The notes under the pieces: generated by a model
Seen by the model: the letters and a program-made list of their open reading frames with translations, nothing else
What the model was told of the DNA's origin: nothing
Databases searched by the model: none
Translations under genes and position numbers: made by a program
Origin: Leptospiraceae bacterium
Lineage (GTDB): Bacteria; Spirochaetota; Leptospiria; Leptospirales; Leptospiraceae
Length of the DNA: 64,000 nt
NCBI GenBank assembly: GCA_022402465.1
Contig: JAKRSH010000017.1
Coordinates: 1-64,000 of the forward strand
Direction of reading: 5' to 3'
Part shown: positions 1 through 7,922 of the stretch, piece after piece
How the letters are laid out: each line of letters starts with the position of its first letter
How positions within the stretch are numbered: position 1 is the first letter of the stretch

Positions 1-291
1 CTTAGATTTTAATTTTTGAATTTCTTCCAGTTCTTGTAAAGCAGCAGACCAATCTCCCGATTGGTAGAGTGCTCTGGAAAGATAAAGCCTTGCTAAGGAA
101 AAATCTTCCTTTTCTGAGATAACTTTGAGAAATTTTTCTCGAGCTAAATTGTATTCTCTGGCGTTGTAGTGTAAGAGCCCATTCTGGAAATTTTTGTAAG
201 CTCTTTCTTCTCCTGTTTTGAATTTAGGAAAGTCCAAGCCAAGAAAGAGTAGGCATAGCGTTGCAATGATCCCTATTCTATAATGAGACAT
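1..291 (-). CDS. TPR-repeat protein, partial (N-terminal 97 residues)
   Basis: An open frame runs from an ATG at 291 to the window edge without a stop, so only the N-terminus is seen. Residues 5-20 form a hydrophobic segment (IGIIATLCLLFLGL) that could be a signal peptide or anchor. The rest has the helical pattern of tetratricopeptide repeats, such as YNLAREKFLKVISE and WSAALQELEEI with small residues at the packing positions. TPR proteins are protein-interaction scaffolds; no partner can be inferred. It is divergent from prfC. Family confidence is moderate because only about two repeats are visible. Confidence 0.7.
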   Translation of the reverse strand, partial: MSHYRIGIIATLCLLFLGLDFPKFKTGEERAYKNFQNGLLHYNAREYNLAREKFLKVISEKEDFSLARLYLSRALYQSGDWSAALQELEEIQKLKSK

Positions 292-416
292 AATTTCAAT
301 ACTCCTTGCAATCCTAACTTCGTCAATCTATTTAAATGATCGGACAATTTGCCGAAAACCCCAAGATCAGCTTATCTTGACAGGGCAGGTAAAATCAAAA
401 ATCTGGTTTTTAAACT

Positions 417-2006
417 ATGAGCATTGAAAATCTACCATCTGAAGTCAAGAGAAGACGAACTTTTGCAATTATTGCTCACCCAGATGCTGGTAAGACAACG
501 CTTACAGAAAAATTATTGCTCTACGGTGGTGCAATTCAGCTCGCAGGAATGGTTAAGGCAAAGAAAGACCGAAAAACAGCCACTTCAGATTGGATGGCTA
601 TGGAAAAAGAAAGAGGAATTTCAATTAGTTCTGCTGCCTTACAATTTGAATATAAAGATCATGTTTTGAATTTATTAGATACACCAGGTCATGAAGATTT
701 TTCAGAAGATACATATCGTACTTTGATGGCTGCCGATACTGGAGTAATGGTTTTGGATGCTGGTAAGGGTGTTGAACCACAGACTATTAAACTTTTTAAA
801 GTTTGTAGAGATAGGGAAATCCCGATTCTAACTTTTATCAATAAAATGGACAGACCTACCAAGGATCTCTTTGCTTTGTTAGACGAAATCGAAAAAGTTT
901 TGGGTATAGCAGCAATTCCATTGGTATGGCCACTAGGAACCGGACCAGATTTTAAGGGTGTGTATTCTCTTATTGATAAGAAATTGTATCTCTTTGATAA
1001 GTCTCCAGGCGGTTCTAAGAAAGCTTCTTTTCAGATGACAGGTGTTATGGATCAGACTCTGGATGACAATTATGACCCTGACTTAGTAAAGAAATTTCGT
1101 GATGATATAGAGCTTATAGAGGGAGGTCTAGGTAACTTTGACAAAACCGATTTTCTTAAGGGAAAATGCTCACCTGTATTTTTTGGATCAGCAGTTAATA
1201 ATTTTGGTATCGAAATTTTCTTAGAACATTTTCTCGGTCTTGCTCCAGCACCAGATCACATTCCGCTTTCTTCTGGTAAGTTTTTAGATCCAGTTGGATC
1301 TCCTTTTTCTGCTTTTGTTTTTAAAGTTCAAGCTAACATGAATAAAATGCATAGAGATAGGATCGCATTTATACGAATAACTTCTGGTGTCTTCGAAAGA
1401 GGAATACAAGCAATTCACAATCGTTTGGATAAACCAGTAAAATTAGCAAGTTCTTTCGCTTTCTTTGGTCAAGATCGTAACACAGTAGATATAGCTTATC
1501 CTGGTGACATTATAGGAGTTATCAATCCAGGAACTTTTCAAATAGGCGATATTTTATCAACTGGCAAAGCGCCCGATCTAAGACCACTACCAGTTTTTGC
1601 TCCTGAGATTTTTGCAACACTTTCCTGCACTGATACATTATCTCTAAAAGGATTTAAAAAGGGTTTGGAACAATTAGCTGAAGAAGGCATCCTGCATTTA
1701 TTTTCATCCAAGTCCATAGGATCAGGAAATCCTATTGTTGGAGCCATGGGTCGATTGCAATTCGAAGTATTTCAAAGAAGACTATTAGATGAATATAAAG
1801 TTGAAACAAATCTAAATGCGCTTCCTTATGGAATTTCACGTTGGATACGACAAGAAGATATTTCTAAATTGCCATCATCTGCAAATTTAGTGGTTGATAA
1901 GAACCAAAACTCAGCCTTGCTTTTTGAATCTGAATGGGATATGAATTATTTTTCAAAGAATTATCCTGAGATACTTCTCAAAGAGCATCCAAATCTGGTC
2001 GTATAA
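417..2006 (+). CDS. prfC: Peptide chain release factor 3
   Basis: This is the GTPase that removes RF1/RF2 from the ribosome after termination. The 529-residue length is normal for RF3. The GTPase motifs are clear: G1 AHPDAGKTT at about 20-28, G2 region ERGISISS, G3 DTPGHEDF near 88 and G4 NKMDR near 142. The Asp-Ala inside the P-loop (HPDAGKT) is typical of RF3, where EF-G and LepA have HVDHGK. A domain II beta-barrel and the RF3 C-terminal domain follow. The ATG at 417 has no obvious Shine-Dalgarno sequence. A terminator-like hairpin abuts the stop codon. Identification is secure. Confidence 0.97.
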   Translation: MSIENLPSEVKRRRTFAIIAHPDAGKTTLTEKLLLYGGAIQLAGMVKAKKDRKTATSDWMAMEKERGISISSAALQFEYKDHVLNLLDTPGHEDFSEDTYRTLMAADTGVMVLDAGKGVEPQTIKLFKVCRDREIPILTFINKMDRPTKDLFALLDEIEKVLGIAAIPLVWPLGTGPDFKGVYSLIDKKLYLFDKSPGGSKKASFQMTGVMDQTLDDNYDPDLVKKFRDDIELIEGGLGNFDKTDFLKGKCSPVFFGSAVNNFGIEIFLEHFLGLAPAPDHIPLSSGKFLDPVGSPFSAFVFKVQANMNKMHRDRIAFIRITSGVFERGIQAIHNRLDKPVKLASSFAFFGQDRNTVDIAYPGDIIGVINPGTFQIGDILSTGKAPDLRPLPVFAPEIFATLSCTDTLSLKGFKKGLEQLAEEGILHLFSSKSIGSGNPIVGAMGRLQFEVFQRRLLDEYKVETNLNALPYGISRWIRQEDISKLPSSANLVVDKNQNSALLFESEWDMNYFSKNYPEILLKEHPNLVV

Positions 2007-2035
2007 AAAAAGCGGCAGCTAAATGGCTACCGCTT
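2004..2035 (-). terminator. Hairpin with T-run on the minus strand
   Basis: A 10-bp stem with one mismatch (2010-2019 paired with 2026-2035, six-base loop) lies directly after the prfC stop. The plus strand has no T-run after it. The minus strand has seven T residues (2004-2010 complement), so it reads as an intrinsic terminator for leftward transcription from the IS side. It may also stabilise the 3' end of the prfC message. Confidence 0.6.
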
Positions 2036-2209
2036 AAGACTTTAGGTGTATTGGCAGAATCTCTCAACACTGCCATAATAATATACGAAAATTATAATAA
2101 AATTACACTTTAAATATTGAAAATTGTATTGTTCCTTAAATCACCAACTTCCCATAATCAATCTTATGTCTCATTAGCTAGATACTCCTTTTGTATAGAA
2201 AGGCACATC

Positions 2210-2267
2210 GGTAACACAATGGATCGCTCACATAGGTAACACATTGGATCGCTCACATAGGTGACAC
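2210..2267. repeat. 25-bp tandem repeat at the IS left end
   Basis: The motif GGTRACACAWTGGATCGCTCACATA starts at 2210 and 2235, and a third, partial copy starts at 2260 (GGTGACAC). The first two copies differ at one base. Each spans the IS end sequence, so the left side has several candidate transposase-binding units where the right side has one full copy plus a diverged outer motif. Confidence 0.85.
2252..2267 (+). repeat. IS inverted repeat, left copy
   Basis: CTCACATAGGTGACAC is the exact reverse complement of 3486-3501. It lies about 10 bp beyond the transposase stop codon. Confidence 0.85.
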
Positions 2268-2276
2268 ATTTTTAGT

Positions 2277-3458
2277 TTATTCTTCAATTGTAAATATAAG
2301 CTTCTGATATTTCAACACTTTACCTGTATACAAATCCAATAGTCCAAGAATAGCATTTGCAAAAAAAATCCGACAGTGCCTATCTGATATTTCTTCAAAT
2401 CCTATAATTTCACCGATCAATGGATTTCCAAAGAACACTCGATGAGAACCATATTGCGCAAAACCACTTTGATGAACTTTATCTGCAACTATATGAGTTG
2501 GATAAGCAACCTCTCTAACCATGGATGGATATTCTCGTGTTGATGGTTTATAAATTTTAGAAGGAGTTTCGAATGCTAAAGCTTCATGAGGTCGTATTGT
2601 ATTAAATTCTTTTATAAACTCATCAAATGCTATTTGCTGTTGCTTTAAAGAAGATCGTGGTGGAAGAGCTGTCTCTTCTTTAAGAGTTCTATGCATCCTT
2701 TCATGACGACCATTTTGTCCTGGCTTTCCTGGTTCAATTCTTTCAGGTCGAATTCCTAATTTTAACCACCAAACAGATAATTTCGTTAGACCACCAATAG
2801 CTTTACTTGCTAAGGGAGATCCATTATCAGACTTGATTGCTAATGGAAGTCCATATTCTTTAAAAACCCTTTCAAATACTGCCTTAGTTGCATCGACATT
2901 GGTTTTCTCAAGGATATCACAAGCTAGAAGATATCGGCTATGTGCATCTGTGATTGTCAATGGATCACATCGTTTTCCATTACCCACAGTGAAGTGTCCC
3001 TTGAAATCCACACACCAAACATCATTTGGTGCATATACATTTGAAAATGGAAATAAAGATTGTGGAACCTTTGCTCGTTTCTTTTTAGTTTTTATTAAAC
3101 CTTTCTTTAAAAGTATTTTACCAATTGTAGTTTCACTTGGTATTCTTTTTAAACGATGGAATTTAGCCTTGAGTAAAGGTCGAAGTTTTTTTGGTCCCCA
3201 GGATGGATGATCTTCTCTCAATGAGACGATTAAATCAATTATATTATCGGGGGTTGCGTTTGATTGAGTTTTACGTTTTCTTGATTTATCTTTTAGTCCA
3301 TCGACACCTTCAAGTTCGTAATTCTTTAAGTATTTATATCCAGTTTTTCTGGAAATGTCAAAGTCTCGACATAGGTCTGAAAAGTTCCAAGAGCCACTTT
3401 TAACTGCTGCAATAAATTTTATTCTTTCTTCGATCACTTTGGTTTCCTTCCATGGCAT
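2277..3458 (-). CDS. IS481-family transposase
   Basis: A DDE-type transposase of 393 residues, full length for this branch of IS481. The N-terminus has a helix-turn-helix (about 24-50, with ISRKTGYKYL), then a rve integrase core. Catalytic residues are present: D151 (CVDFKG), D211 (KSDNGSP) and E253 in the NGRHERMHRTLK block. The start MPWKE matches the usual start of this subfamily. A Shine-Dalgarno GGAGG (3467-3471 complement) lies 8 nt upstream, inside a hairpin that also covers the start codon. No frameshift or stop is seen, so the element could be active. Confidence 0.92.
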   Translation of the reverse strand: MPWKETKVIEERIKFIAAVKSGSWNFSDLCRDFDISRKTGYKYLKNYELEGVDGLKDKSRKRKTQSNATPDNIIDLIVSLREDHPSWGPKKLRPLLKAKFHRLKRIPSETTIGKILLKKGLIKTKKKRAKVPQSLFPFSNVYAPNDVWCVDFKGHFTVGNGKRCDPLTITDAHSRYLLACDILEKTNVDATKAVFERVFKEYGLPLAIKSDNGSPLASKAIGGLTKLSVWWLKLGIRPERIEPGKPGQNGRHERMHRTLKEETALPPRSSLKQQQIAFDEFIKEFNTIRPHEALAFETPSKIYKPSTREYPSMVREVAYPTHIVADKVHQSGFAQYGSHRVFFGNPLIGEIIGFEEISDRHCRIFFANAILGLLDLYTGKVLKYQKLIFTIEE

Positions 3459-3474
3459 CGGATTTTCCTCCGAT
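3457..3474 (-). promoter_or_regulatory. Hairpin masking the transposase RBS and start codon
   Basis: On the minus strand ATCGGA (3469-3474) pairs perfectly with TCCGAT (3457-3462) around a six-base loop. The stem and loop contain the GGAGG ribosome-binding site, and the 3' arm ends in the AT of the start codon. Such a structure in the mRNA would lower translation of the transposase. Confidence 0.6.
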
Positions 3475-3485
3475 ACACATTTTAA

Positions 3486-3501
3486 GTGTCACCTATGTGA
3501 G
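3486..3501 (-). repeat. IS inverted repeat, right copy
   Basis: GTGTCACCTATGTGAG is the exact partner of 2252-2267 and lies upstream of the transposase start. Confidence 0.85.
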
Positions 3502-3525
3502 TTGTCTGCTTTGTTACCTCTCTGA

Positions 3526-3747
3526 CCTTCTCAAAAACTTATGGATGCTACAAAGATCAATAGGACTGCCCATTCAATCAAAGGGGCATCTCTTACGATG
3601 CGATTTAATCTTTTAGCTAAAATAGCGGGAAGAATTGAATATGCTACTAGTAATAATTCTCTTGAGAATATAGAATCCCTACTTAAAGAACTCAGAGAAG
3701 AATGGGACATCGTAAAGACTATACTAATGCACAAAATAAAACAATAG
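3526..3747 (+). pseudogene. Remnant of a histidine-phosphotransfer (Hpt) protein
   Basis: The frame encodes the second half of an Hpt four-helix bundle: TAHSIKGAS with the phospho-accepting His (residue 11 counted from the ATG at 3541), then two helices rich in Leu and Glu. Whole Hpt domains are about 100-120 residues. Here the helices before the active-site helix are missing. In-frame codons go upstream only to 3526, where TGA (3523-3525) blocks them, 5 bp from the IS end. The missing half was not found left of the IS. A short in-frame ATG exists at 3541, but it would give an incomplete fold of 68 residues. Confidence 0.75.
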
Positions 3748-3862
3748 ATATTCGTTCAATATGATTCACTAAATAACAAGCATTACTTTAATACATATTC
3801 ACTACCAAGTAAATTTAGCTAGACTAATGACTTGCTATTGTCAATAAATTAATGATATCAGG

Positions 3863-3887
3863 AACCCCCTGAACAGGGGGTTTAATT
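3863..3887 (+). terminator. Intrinsic terminator downstream of the Hpt remnant
   Basis: An 8-bp perfect stem (AACCCCCT at 3863-3870 with AGGGGGTT at 3875-3882) closes a GAAC tetraloop and is followed by TAATTT. The stem is strongly G+C in an A+T-rich background. It probably ended the transcript of the original Hpt gene. Confidence 0.75.
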
Positions 3888-3968
3888 TCTAAATTCCGGA
3901 TTGATCCCAAGGGGAATCGTTTTAAATTATCCTAAGACCAAGACCTCGCAGTTTTCTAAACTTAGTAT

Positions 3969-6923
3969 ATGGAAAAGATTAAAATATTGAAATCATACAT
4001 TCAAATATCAGGATATATTCTATGTTTTATTGGAGTTTTATTTTTCCACCAATGCACACCCCCAGAAGCGACGAAAACAGCTCCCAAAGTTGAAAGAGGT
4101 GCAATCGATTTAAGTTCCTGGGATTTTGAAAAAGATGGTAAGGTGAGTCTGAACGGTGACTGGGAGTTTTACTGGTCTGAACTCTTTGAGTCCTGTGGTA
4201 AAAGTACTTGCGGGGAAGACTCTGTAGCCTACCAGACTGTTCCTTCGGAATGGCAAAATTTGGGATATGATCCCTTTGGATTCGCAACCTATCGACTTAA
4301 AATTAAAATGCCTGCTTGCTCACCTACTCTATCCTTTGATTTTATTGGAGCTGGATCTGCTTATAAATTATTTATTGACGGAAAAAAGATCCAAAGTTCT
4401 GGCGAAGTCGCGAGATCATCTGAAGAAGCCTCGCCTAATTGGACTCATGAAATGATTCCAGGAACAGCATTACAAGGGAATGCAAACTGCAATCTCTCTG
4501 AAACTAAACCGAAATCTATTAGCCCTAATGAGCATGAGATTGTTATACAAGTTTCTAATTTTTCTATCTTCCGTGCTGGATTCTGGAGTCCATTATCAAT
4601 TTTCCAAGATTCCGTTCTTAAGACAAATTTCAAGAACACATACACCCTGGATATTTTTGTTGTCGCAACCTTATTTATAATTGGACTCTACCATCTCGGA
4701 ATCTACTTCAATCGAACAAGCGATAAAACTGGATTGTACTACGGGCTATTTTCTTTGCTATTCGCTTTCCGTACTATCGTTGCTGGGGAAAGAATCATTA
4801 CAGAATACTTTCCTAATCTGCCATTTGAATTATTAAATCGATATGAAATATTCTCATTCTATGTTGGAGTTCTTGTTTTTTTTCAGTATGTACAGAATTT
4901 ATTTCCAGATGAATTCAATTCAAAAATAGTAAAAGTATTCAATATATTTTATATCATTGCTTCAATAATTCCATTAATTACCTCTATGAAATACTACTAT
5001 GCATCTCTTCAATACGTTCAGATAGCGACATTTCTAATCATTCTCTACATTATTTATATTTCTATTAAAGCGATGACTCATAGAAATCGGGGAGCAGGTT
5101 TATTTCTATTTGGATTTGTGATATTTGGCATGTCTGTTATTAATGACATGTTAGTTGGATCAAGCGTATACTATGCACCTACCTTTTCCAGTATTGGATT
5201 TGTTTTTCTTATACTAGTCCAAGCACAGATTCTATCAAGAAGATTCGCCCAAGCATTTGCGGAATCAGAAAAATTAACAGAAAACCTATCTCGTCTAACG
5301 GGGAACCTAGAAGAGATGGTCAAAGAAAAAACCAAAGAACTCTCCCATTCCAAGGAGGAGATGGAATTACTTTATAAAGATACCGAATCTCTCAATAAAT
5401 TGATTAAAAGTATCAATGAAGAGCTTGATATAAAATTGATTATGCAGAAAGTGTTTCGATATGTAAAAGAAAATTTCAACTTTCAATACTATACAATATT
5501 TAATGTCTCAGATGATAATAAATATTTACGAGTAGTTGATGCAAATTTTCCTGCTCACGTAAGTACTGAAGATAGATTAAAATACTTAAGTTCCGAAATA
5601 CCAATAAACGAAGATATAGGGGCTCATACTTTTGTAATAAAAAGTAAACGACCCTTCTATGTTCCTAATACATTTTCTCCAAGACTCCAAGATGGTTTAG
5701 TAAAAGAAGAAAAATTTGCTATTGAAACTGGAAATTTCAAATCTATGCTACTGATTCCATTGATTTTAAATAACAAGCCAGTTGGTACTATTGATTTTTC
5801 GAATGAAGGTAAGATGATTATTTCTAAAGAAAATATTACAAAACTTTCTATTCTTGGTGAAAACCTTGCTGGGATAATTTACGGGTCTAAGCTATTTAGA
5901 GAAGTTGTTAGTGCTCAAGAGGAAACAAAACAAGCTCTCAAAGATTTGCAATCCTCTCAAAATCAATTGGTTGAATCTGAAAAACTAGCAGCTTTGGGTC
6001 AATTAGTTGCAGGCATTGCTCATGAAATTAATACTCCAATCGGAGCAATTAAAGCTACTGCAAGTAATCTACAAAATTCTCTTTCTGATTTTTTTACCTA
6101 CACTCCTGATTTGATCAAATCTTTAGATTATGATAAAATTAAATTAATAGAAGAATTGATTTTAAATTCTCATCCTAATAGAAGTTTATCAACAAAAGAA
6201 GCAAGAAAGCTAAGATCCTCTTTGGAAATATCCCTTTCCAAAGAGAATATTGCTCAAGCATATGAAATTTCAGATTTACTCGTTGAACTTGGGGAAACTG
6301 AGCTCAGAGATAAATTTCTTGAACTATGGAAAGACTCAAAATCATCTTCTATTGTTCAATTTGTTCGTGATTTAAGTGGAATTAAAGCAAAATCAGATGC
6401 TATCGGAATTGCAGTTGACAAGACAAGTAAGATTATCTATGCACTGAAAGCTTACACTAAGAAAGATACTTCTGGAGTTAAAGAAAAGGTAGATATTCAT
6501 GATGGCATAGAATCTGTTCTTACAATTTATGAAAATTACCTCAAACAAAAAATTACTCTTGTTAAAGATTTCGGTGAAATCCCTTTGGTCTCATGTTTTC
6601 CATCGGACTTGAATCAAGTATGGACTAACCTAATCTTCAATTCTATCCAAGCAATGGATGGCAGAGGAACATTAACTATAAAAACATCCTTAGATAAAGA
6701 ATCAAATTCTGTAAACATCCAAATAGTTGATACGGGAAAAGGCATACCGAATGAGAATGTATCAAAAATATTTGATGCTTTTTACACAACAAAATCTGAG
6801 GGAGAAGGATCTGGAATGGGTCTGTTTATTGTAAAACAAATTATAGATAAACACCAAGCTCAAATACATGTATCATCTCGGCCTGGAAATACAAAGTTTT
6901 CTTTAAGCTTACCTGTTGTTTAG
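3969..6923 (+). CDS. 7TMR-DISM sensor histidine kinase with GAF domain
   Basis: A membrane sensor kinase of 984 residues. In order: an N-terminal signal-like segment ending in FFHQC (a possible but unusual lipobox), a periplasmic 7TMR-DISMED2-type jelly-roll domain (about 40-210), seven membrane segments (about 220-430), a coiled coil, a GAF domain (about 475-640), a HisKA dimerisation helix with GIAHEINTP (His near 685), an insert of about 130 residues, and an HATPase domain with N box (LIFNSIQAM, near 885), G1 (DTGKGIP, near 920) and G2 (GSGMGLFI, near 947). The kinase motifs are intact. The partner regulator is not adjacent. DISM extracellular domains are thought to bind carbohydrates; the ligand here is unknown. 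Confidence 0.92.
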   Translation: MEKIKILKSYIQISGYILCFIGVLFFHQCTPPEATKTAPKVERGAIDLSSWDFEKDGKVSLNGDWEFYWSELFESCGKSTCGEDSVAYQTVPSEWQNLGYDPFGFATYRLKIKMPACSPTLSFDFIGAGSAYKLFIDGKKIQSSGEVARSSEEASPNWTHEMIPGTALQGNANCNLSETKPKSISPNEHEIVIQVSNFSIFRAGFWSPLSIFQDSVLKTNFKNTYTLDIFVVATLFIIGLYHLGIYFNRTSDKTGLYYGLFSLLFAFRTIVAGERIITEYFPNLPFELLNRYEIFSFYVGVLVFFQYVQNLFPDEFNSKIVKVFNIFYIIASIIPLITSMKYYYASLQYVQIATFLIILYIIYISIKAMTHRNRGAGLFLFGFVIFGMSVINDMLVGSSVYYAPTFSSIGFVFLILVQAQILSRRFAQAFAESEKLTENLSRLTGNLEEMVKEKTKELSHSKEEMELLYKDTESLNKLIKSINEELDIKLIMQKVFRYVKENFNFQYYTIFNVSDDNKYLRVVDANFPAHVSTEDRLKYLSSEIPINEDIGAHTFVIKSKRPFYVPNTFSPRLQDGLVKEEKFAIETGNFKSMLLIPLILNNKPVGTIDFSNEGKMIISKENITKLSILGENLAGIIYGSKLFREVVSAQEETKQALKDLQSSQNQLVESEKLAALGQLVAGIAHEINTPIGAIKATASNLQNSLSDFFTYTPDLIKSLDYDKIKLIEELILNSHPNRSLSTKEARKLRSSLEISLSKENIAQAYEISDLLVELGETELRDKFLELWKDSKSSSIVQFVRDLSGIKAKSDAIGIAVDKTSKIIYALKAYTKKDTSGVKEKVDIHDGIESVLTIYENYLKQKITLVKDFGEIPLVSCFPSDLNQVWTNLIFNSIQAMDGRGTLTIKTSLDKESNSVNIQIVDTGKGIPNENVSKIFDAFYTTKSEGEGSGMGLFIVKQIIDKHQAQIHVSSRPGNTKFSLSLPVV

Positions 6924-6997
6924 ATTTAAGTTATTATTTTCATACATTCTTTTTTAAAATTTAAATTAGAAAGGAAAACAATTCTTTCTTTTAAGAA

Positions 6998-7897
6998 TTA
7001 TTTCGCACATCGAAATCCGAAATGGTGGTATTCTGGAAAATTTTCTGGAACATGGGGTCTTCTTCTTGAACTTCTTGCATAATCACTTGGCCACCACCAA
7101 GCACCGCCTTTGACAATCTTTTTGTTACCAAACTTCTCACAGGATTCTAGATTGGCGCAGGCTCCTCTAGGATTTTTACCCTGGCATTCTAATCCACATT
7201 CTTCATAAGAATTAGAATACCAATCTGCAACCCATTCCCAGGAATTCCCTGCCATATCATAAAGTCCATAACGGTATGCTGGTCTTGATCCCACCTTTTG
7301 AGTTGTCATATGATGTACAGGTGAAATTTTTTGTTTCACGCAACCTTTTCTTCCATCCTCTTCAATAATCGCATGCAAGCAAGTTGCACGTTCATTTCCC
7401 CAAGGAAAAATCTCTCCATCGCTTCCCCTTGCCGCCTTTTCCCATTCTGCTTCTGTTGGTAAACGCTTACCACGGAATTCACAATATTCTTTCGCTGAAT
7501 ACCAACTAAGGCCTACAACCGGTTGCCTTGCTTCGGAATATCTTGCTCCATAATTTGGAGTAATTTTTTTGCATTTTCCTGTCTTCAAGCATTGTCTACA
7601 TCCTCCTGAATCTAGGCATTTTTGAAAATCTTCATTGGTAACTTCATAGAGATCGATGTAATACGAGTCCAAGTATATTCTAGCCTCAGGTTTTTCATTG
7701 GACTCATATACATTGCTACCACGGATGAATTCACCAGAAGGTATGCAAGACATGCCAACAATTGTATCCCCGCATTCTGTATTATGACTAAAGATGCTTG
7801 CAAGGTGGGAACAGTTTGAAAGCAGAATTAGGTAGAAAATAAAATTCAAAATTTTGGTTCTTCGAAAAAGTTGTTTCATAATCTGATAGGAATCCAT
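6998..7897 (-). CDS. SUMF1/FGE-sulfatase-domain lipoprotein
   Basis: The N-terminus has basic residues, a hydrophobic stretch and the lipobox LLSNC, so the mature protein is probably lipidated. The rest is a SUMF1 (formylglycine-generating-enzyme) domain: YEVTNEDF, PVVGLSWYSAKEYC, RLPTEAEWEKAARG, WEWVADWY, KGGAWWW and terminal FGFRCAK. The active-site cysteine pair of true FGE is absent after KGGAWWW, so this is probably not a sulfatase activator. There are unusual Cys clusters (CLDSGGCRQCLKTGKC and CGLEC...CANLESC) that could form disulfides. The start may be the second Met (7879). It is divergent from the carboxypeptidase, 25 bp away. Confidence 0.88.
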   Translation of the reverse strand: MDSYQIMKQLFRRTKILNFIFYLILLSNCSHLASIFSHNTECGDTIVGMSCIPSGEFIRGSNVYESNEKPEARIYLDSYYIDLYEVTNEDFQKCLDSGGCRQCLKTGKCKKITPNYGARYSEARQPVVGLSWYSAKEYCEFRGKRLPTEAEWEKAARGSDGEIFPWGNERATCLHAIIEEDGRKGCVKQKISPVHHMTTQKVGSRPAYRYGLYDMAGNSWEWVADWYSNSYEECGLECQGKNPRGACANLESCEKFGNKKIVKGGAWWWPSDYARSSRRRPHVPENFPEYHHFGFRCAK

Positions 7898-7922
7898 TTT
7901 TATAATTAGAAATCAAATTCCT

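Larger units (their letters stand above)
2210..3518 (-). mobile_element. IS481-type insertion sequence, apparently intact
   Basis: The element is about 1.3 kb with one transposase gene on the minus strand. Perfect 16-bp inverted repeats lie at 2252-2267 and 3486-3501. Outside them are partly matched GGTAACA (2210-2216) and TGTTACC (3512-3518) sequences, taken here as the outer ends. The exact termini are uncertain because the left end carries extra copies of the end motif and no target-site duplication is visible. The right end sits against the remnant of an Hpt gene. Confidence 0.8.

Noticed and set aside
377-382. A perfect TTGACA upstream of prfC.
   Set aside because: No acceptable -10 sequence lies at 16-18 bp, and a start site would fall almost at the start codon.
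2136-2174. A 12-codon frame on the minus strand with AAGGAG 10 nt upstream, just outside the IS left end.
   Set aside because: It is too short to support as a gene, and I see no conserved features; it may be the remains of a gene cut by the IS.
2210-2267. Short direct repeats that could suggest a CRISPR array.
   Set aside because: The repeats are contiguous, without spacers, and contain the IS end sequence.
6980-6999. AT-only type hairpin (AATTCTT/AAGAATT) at the end of the SUMF1 gene.
   Set aside because: The stem has one G-C pair per seven and no clean T-run, so I did not call a terminator.
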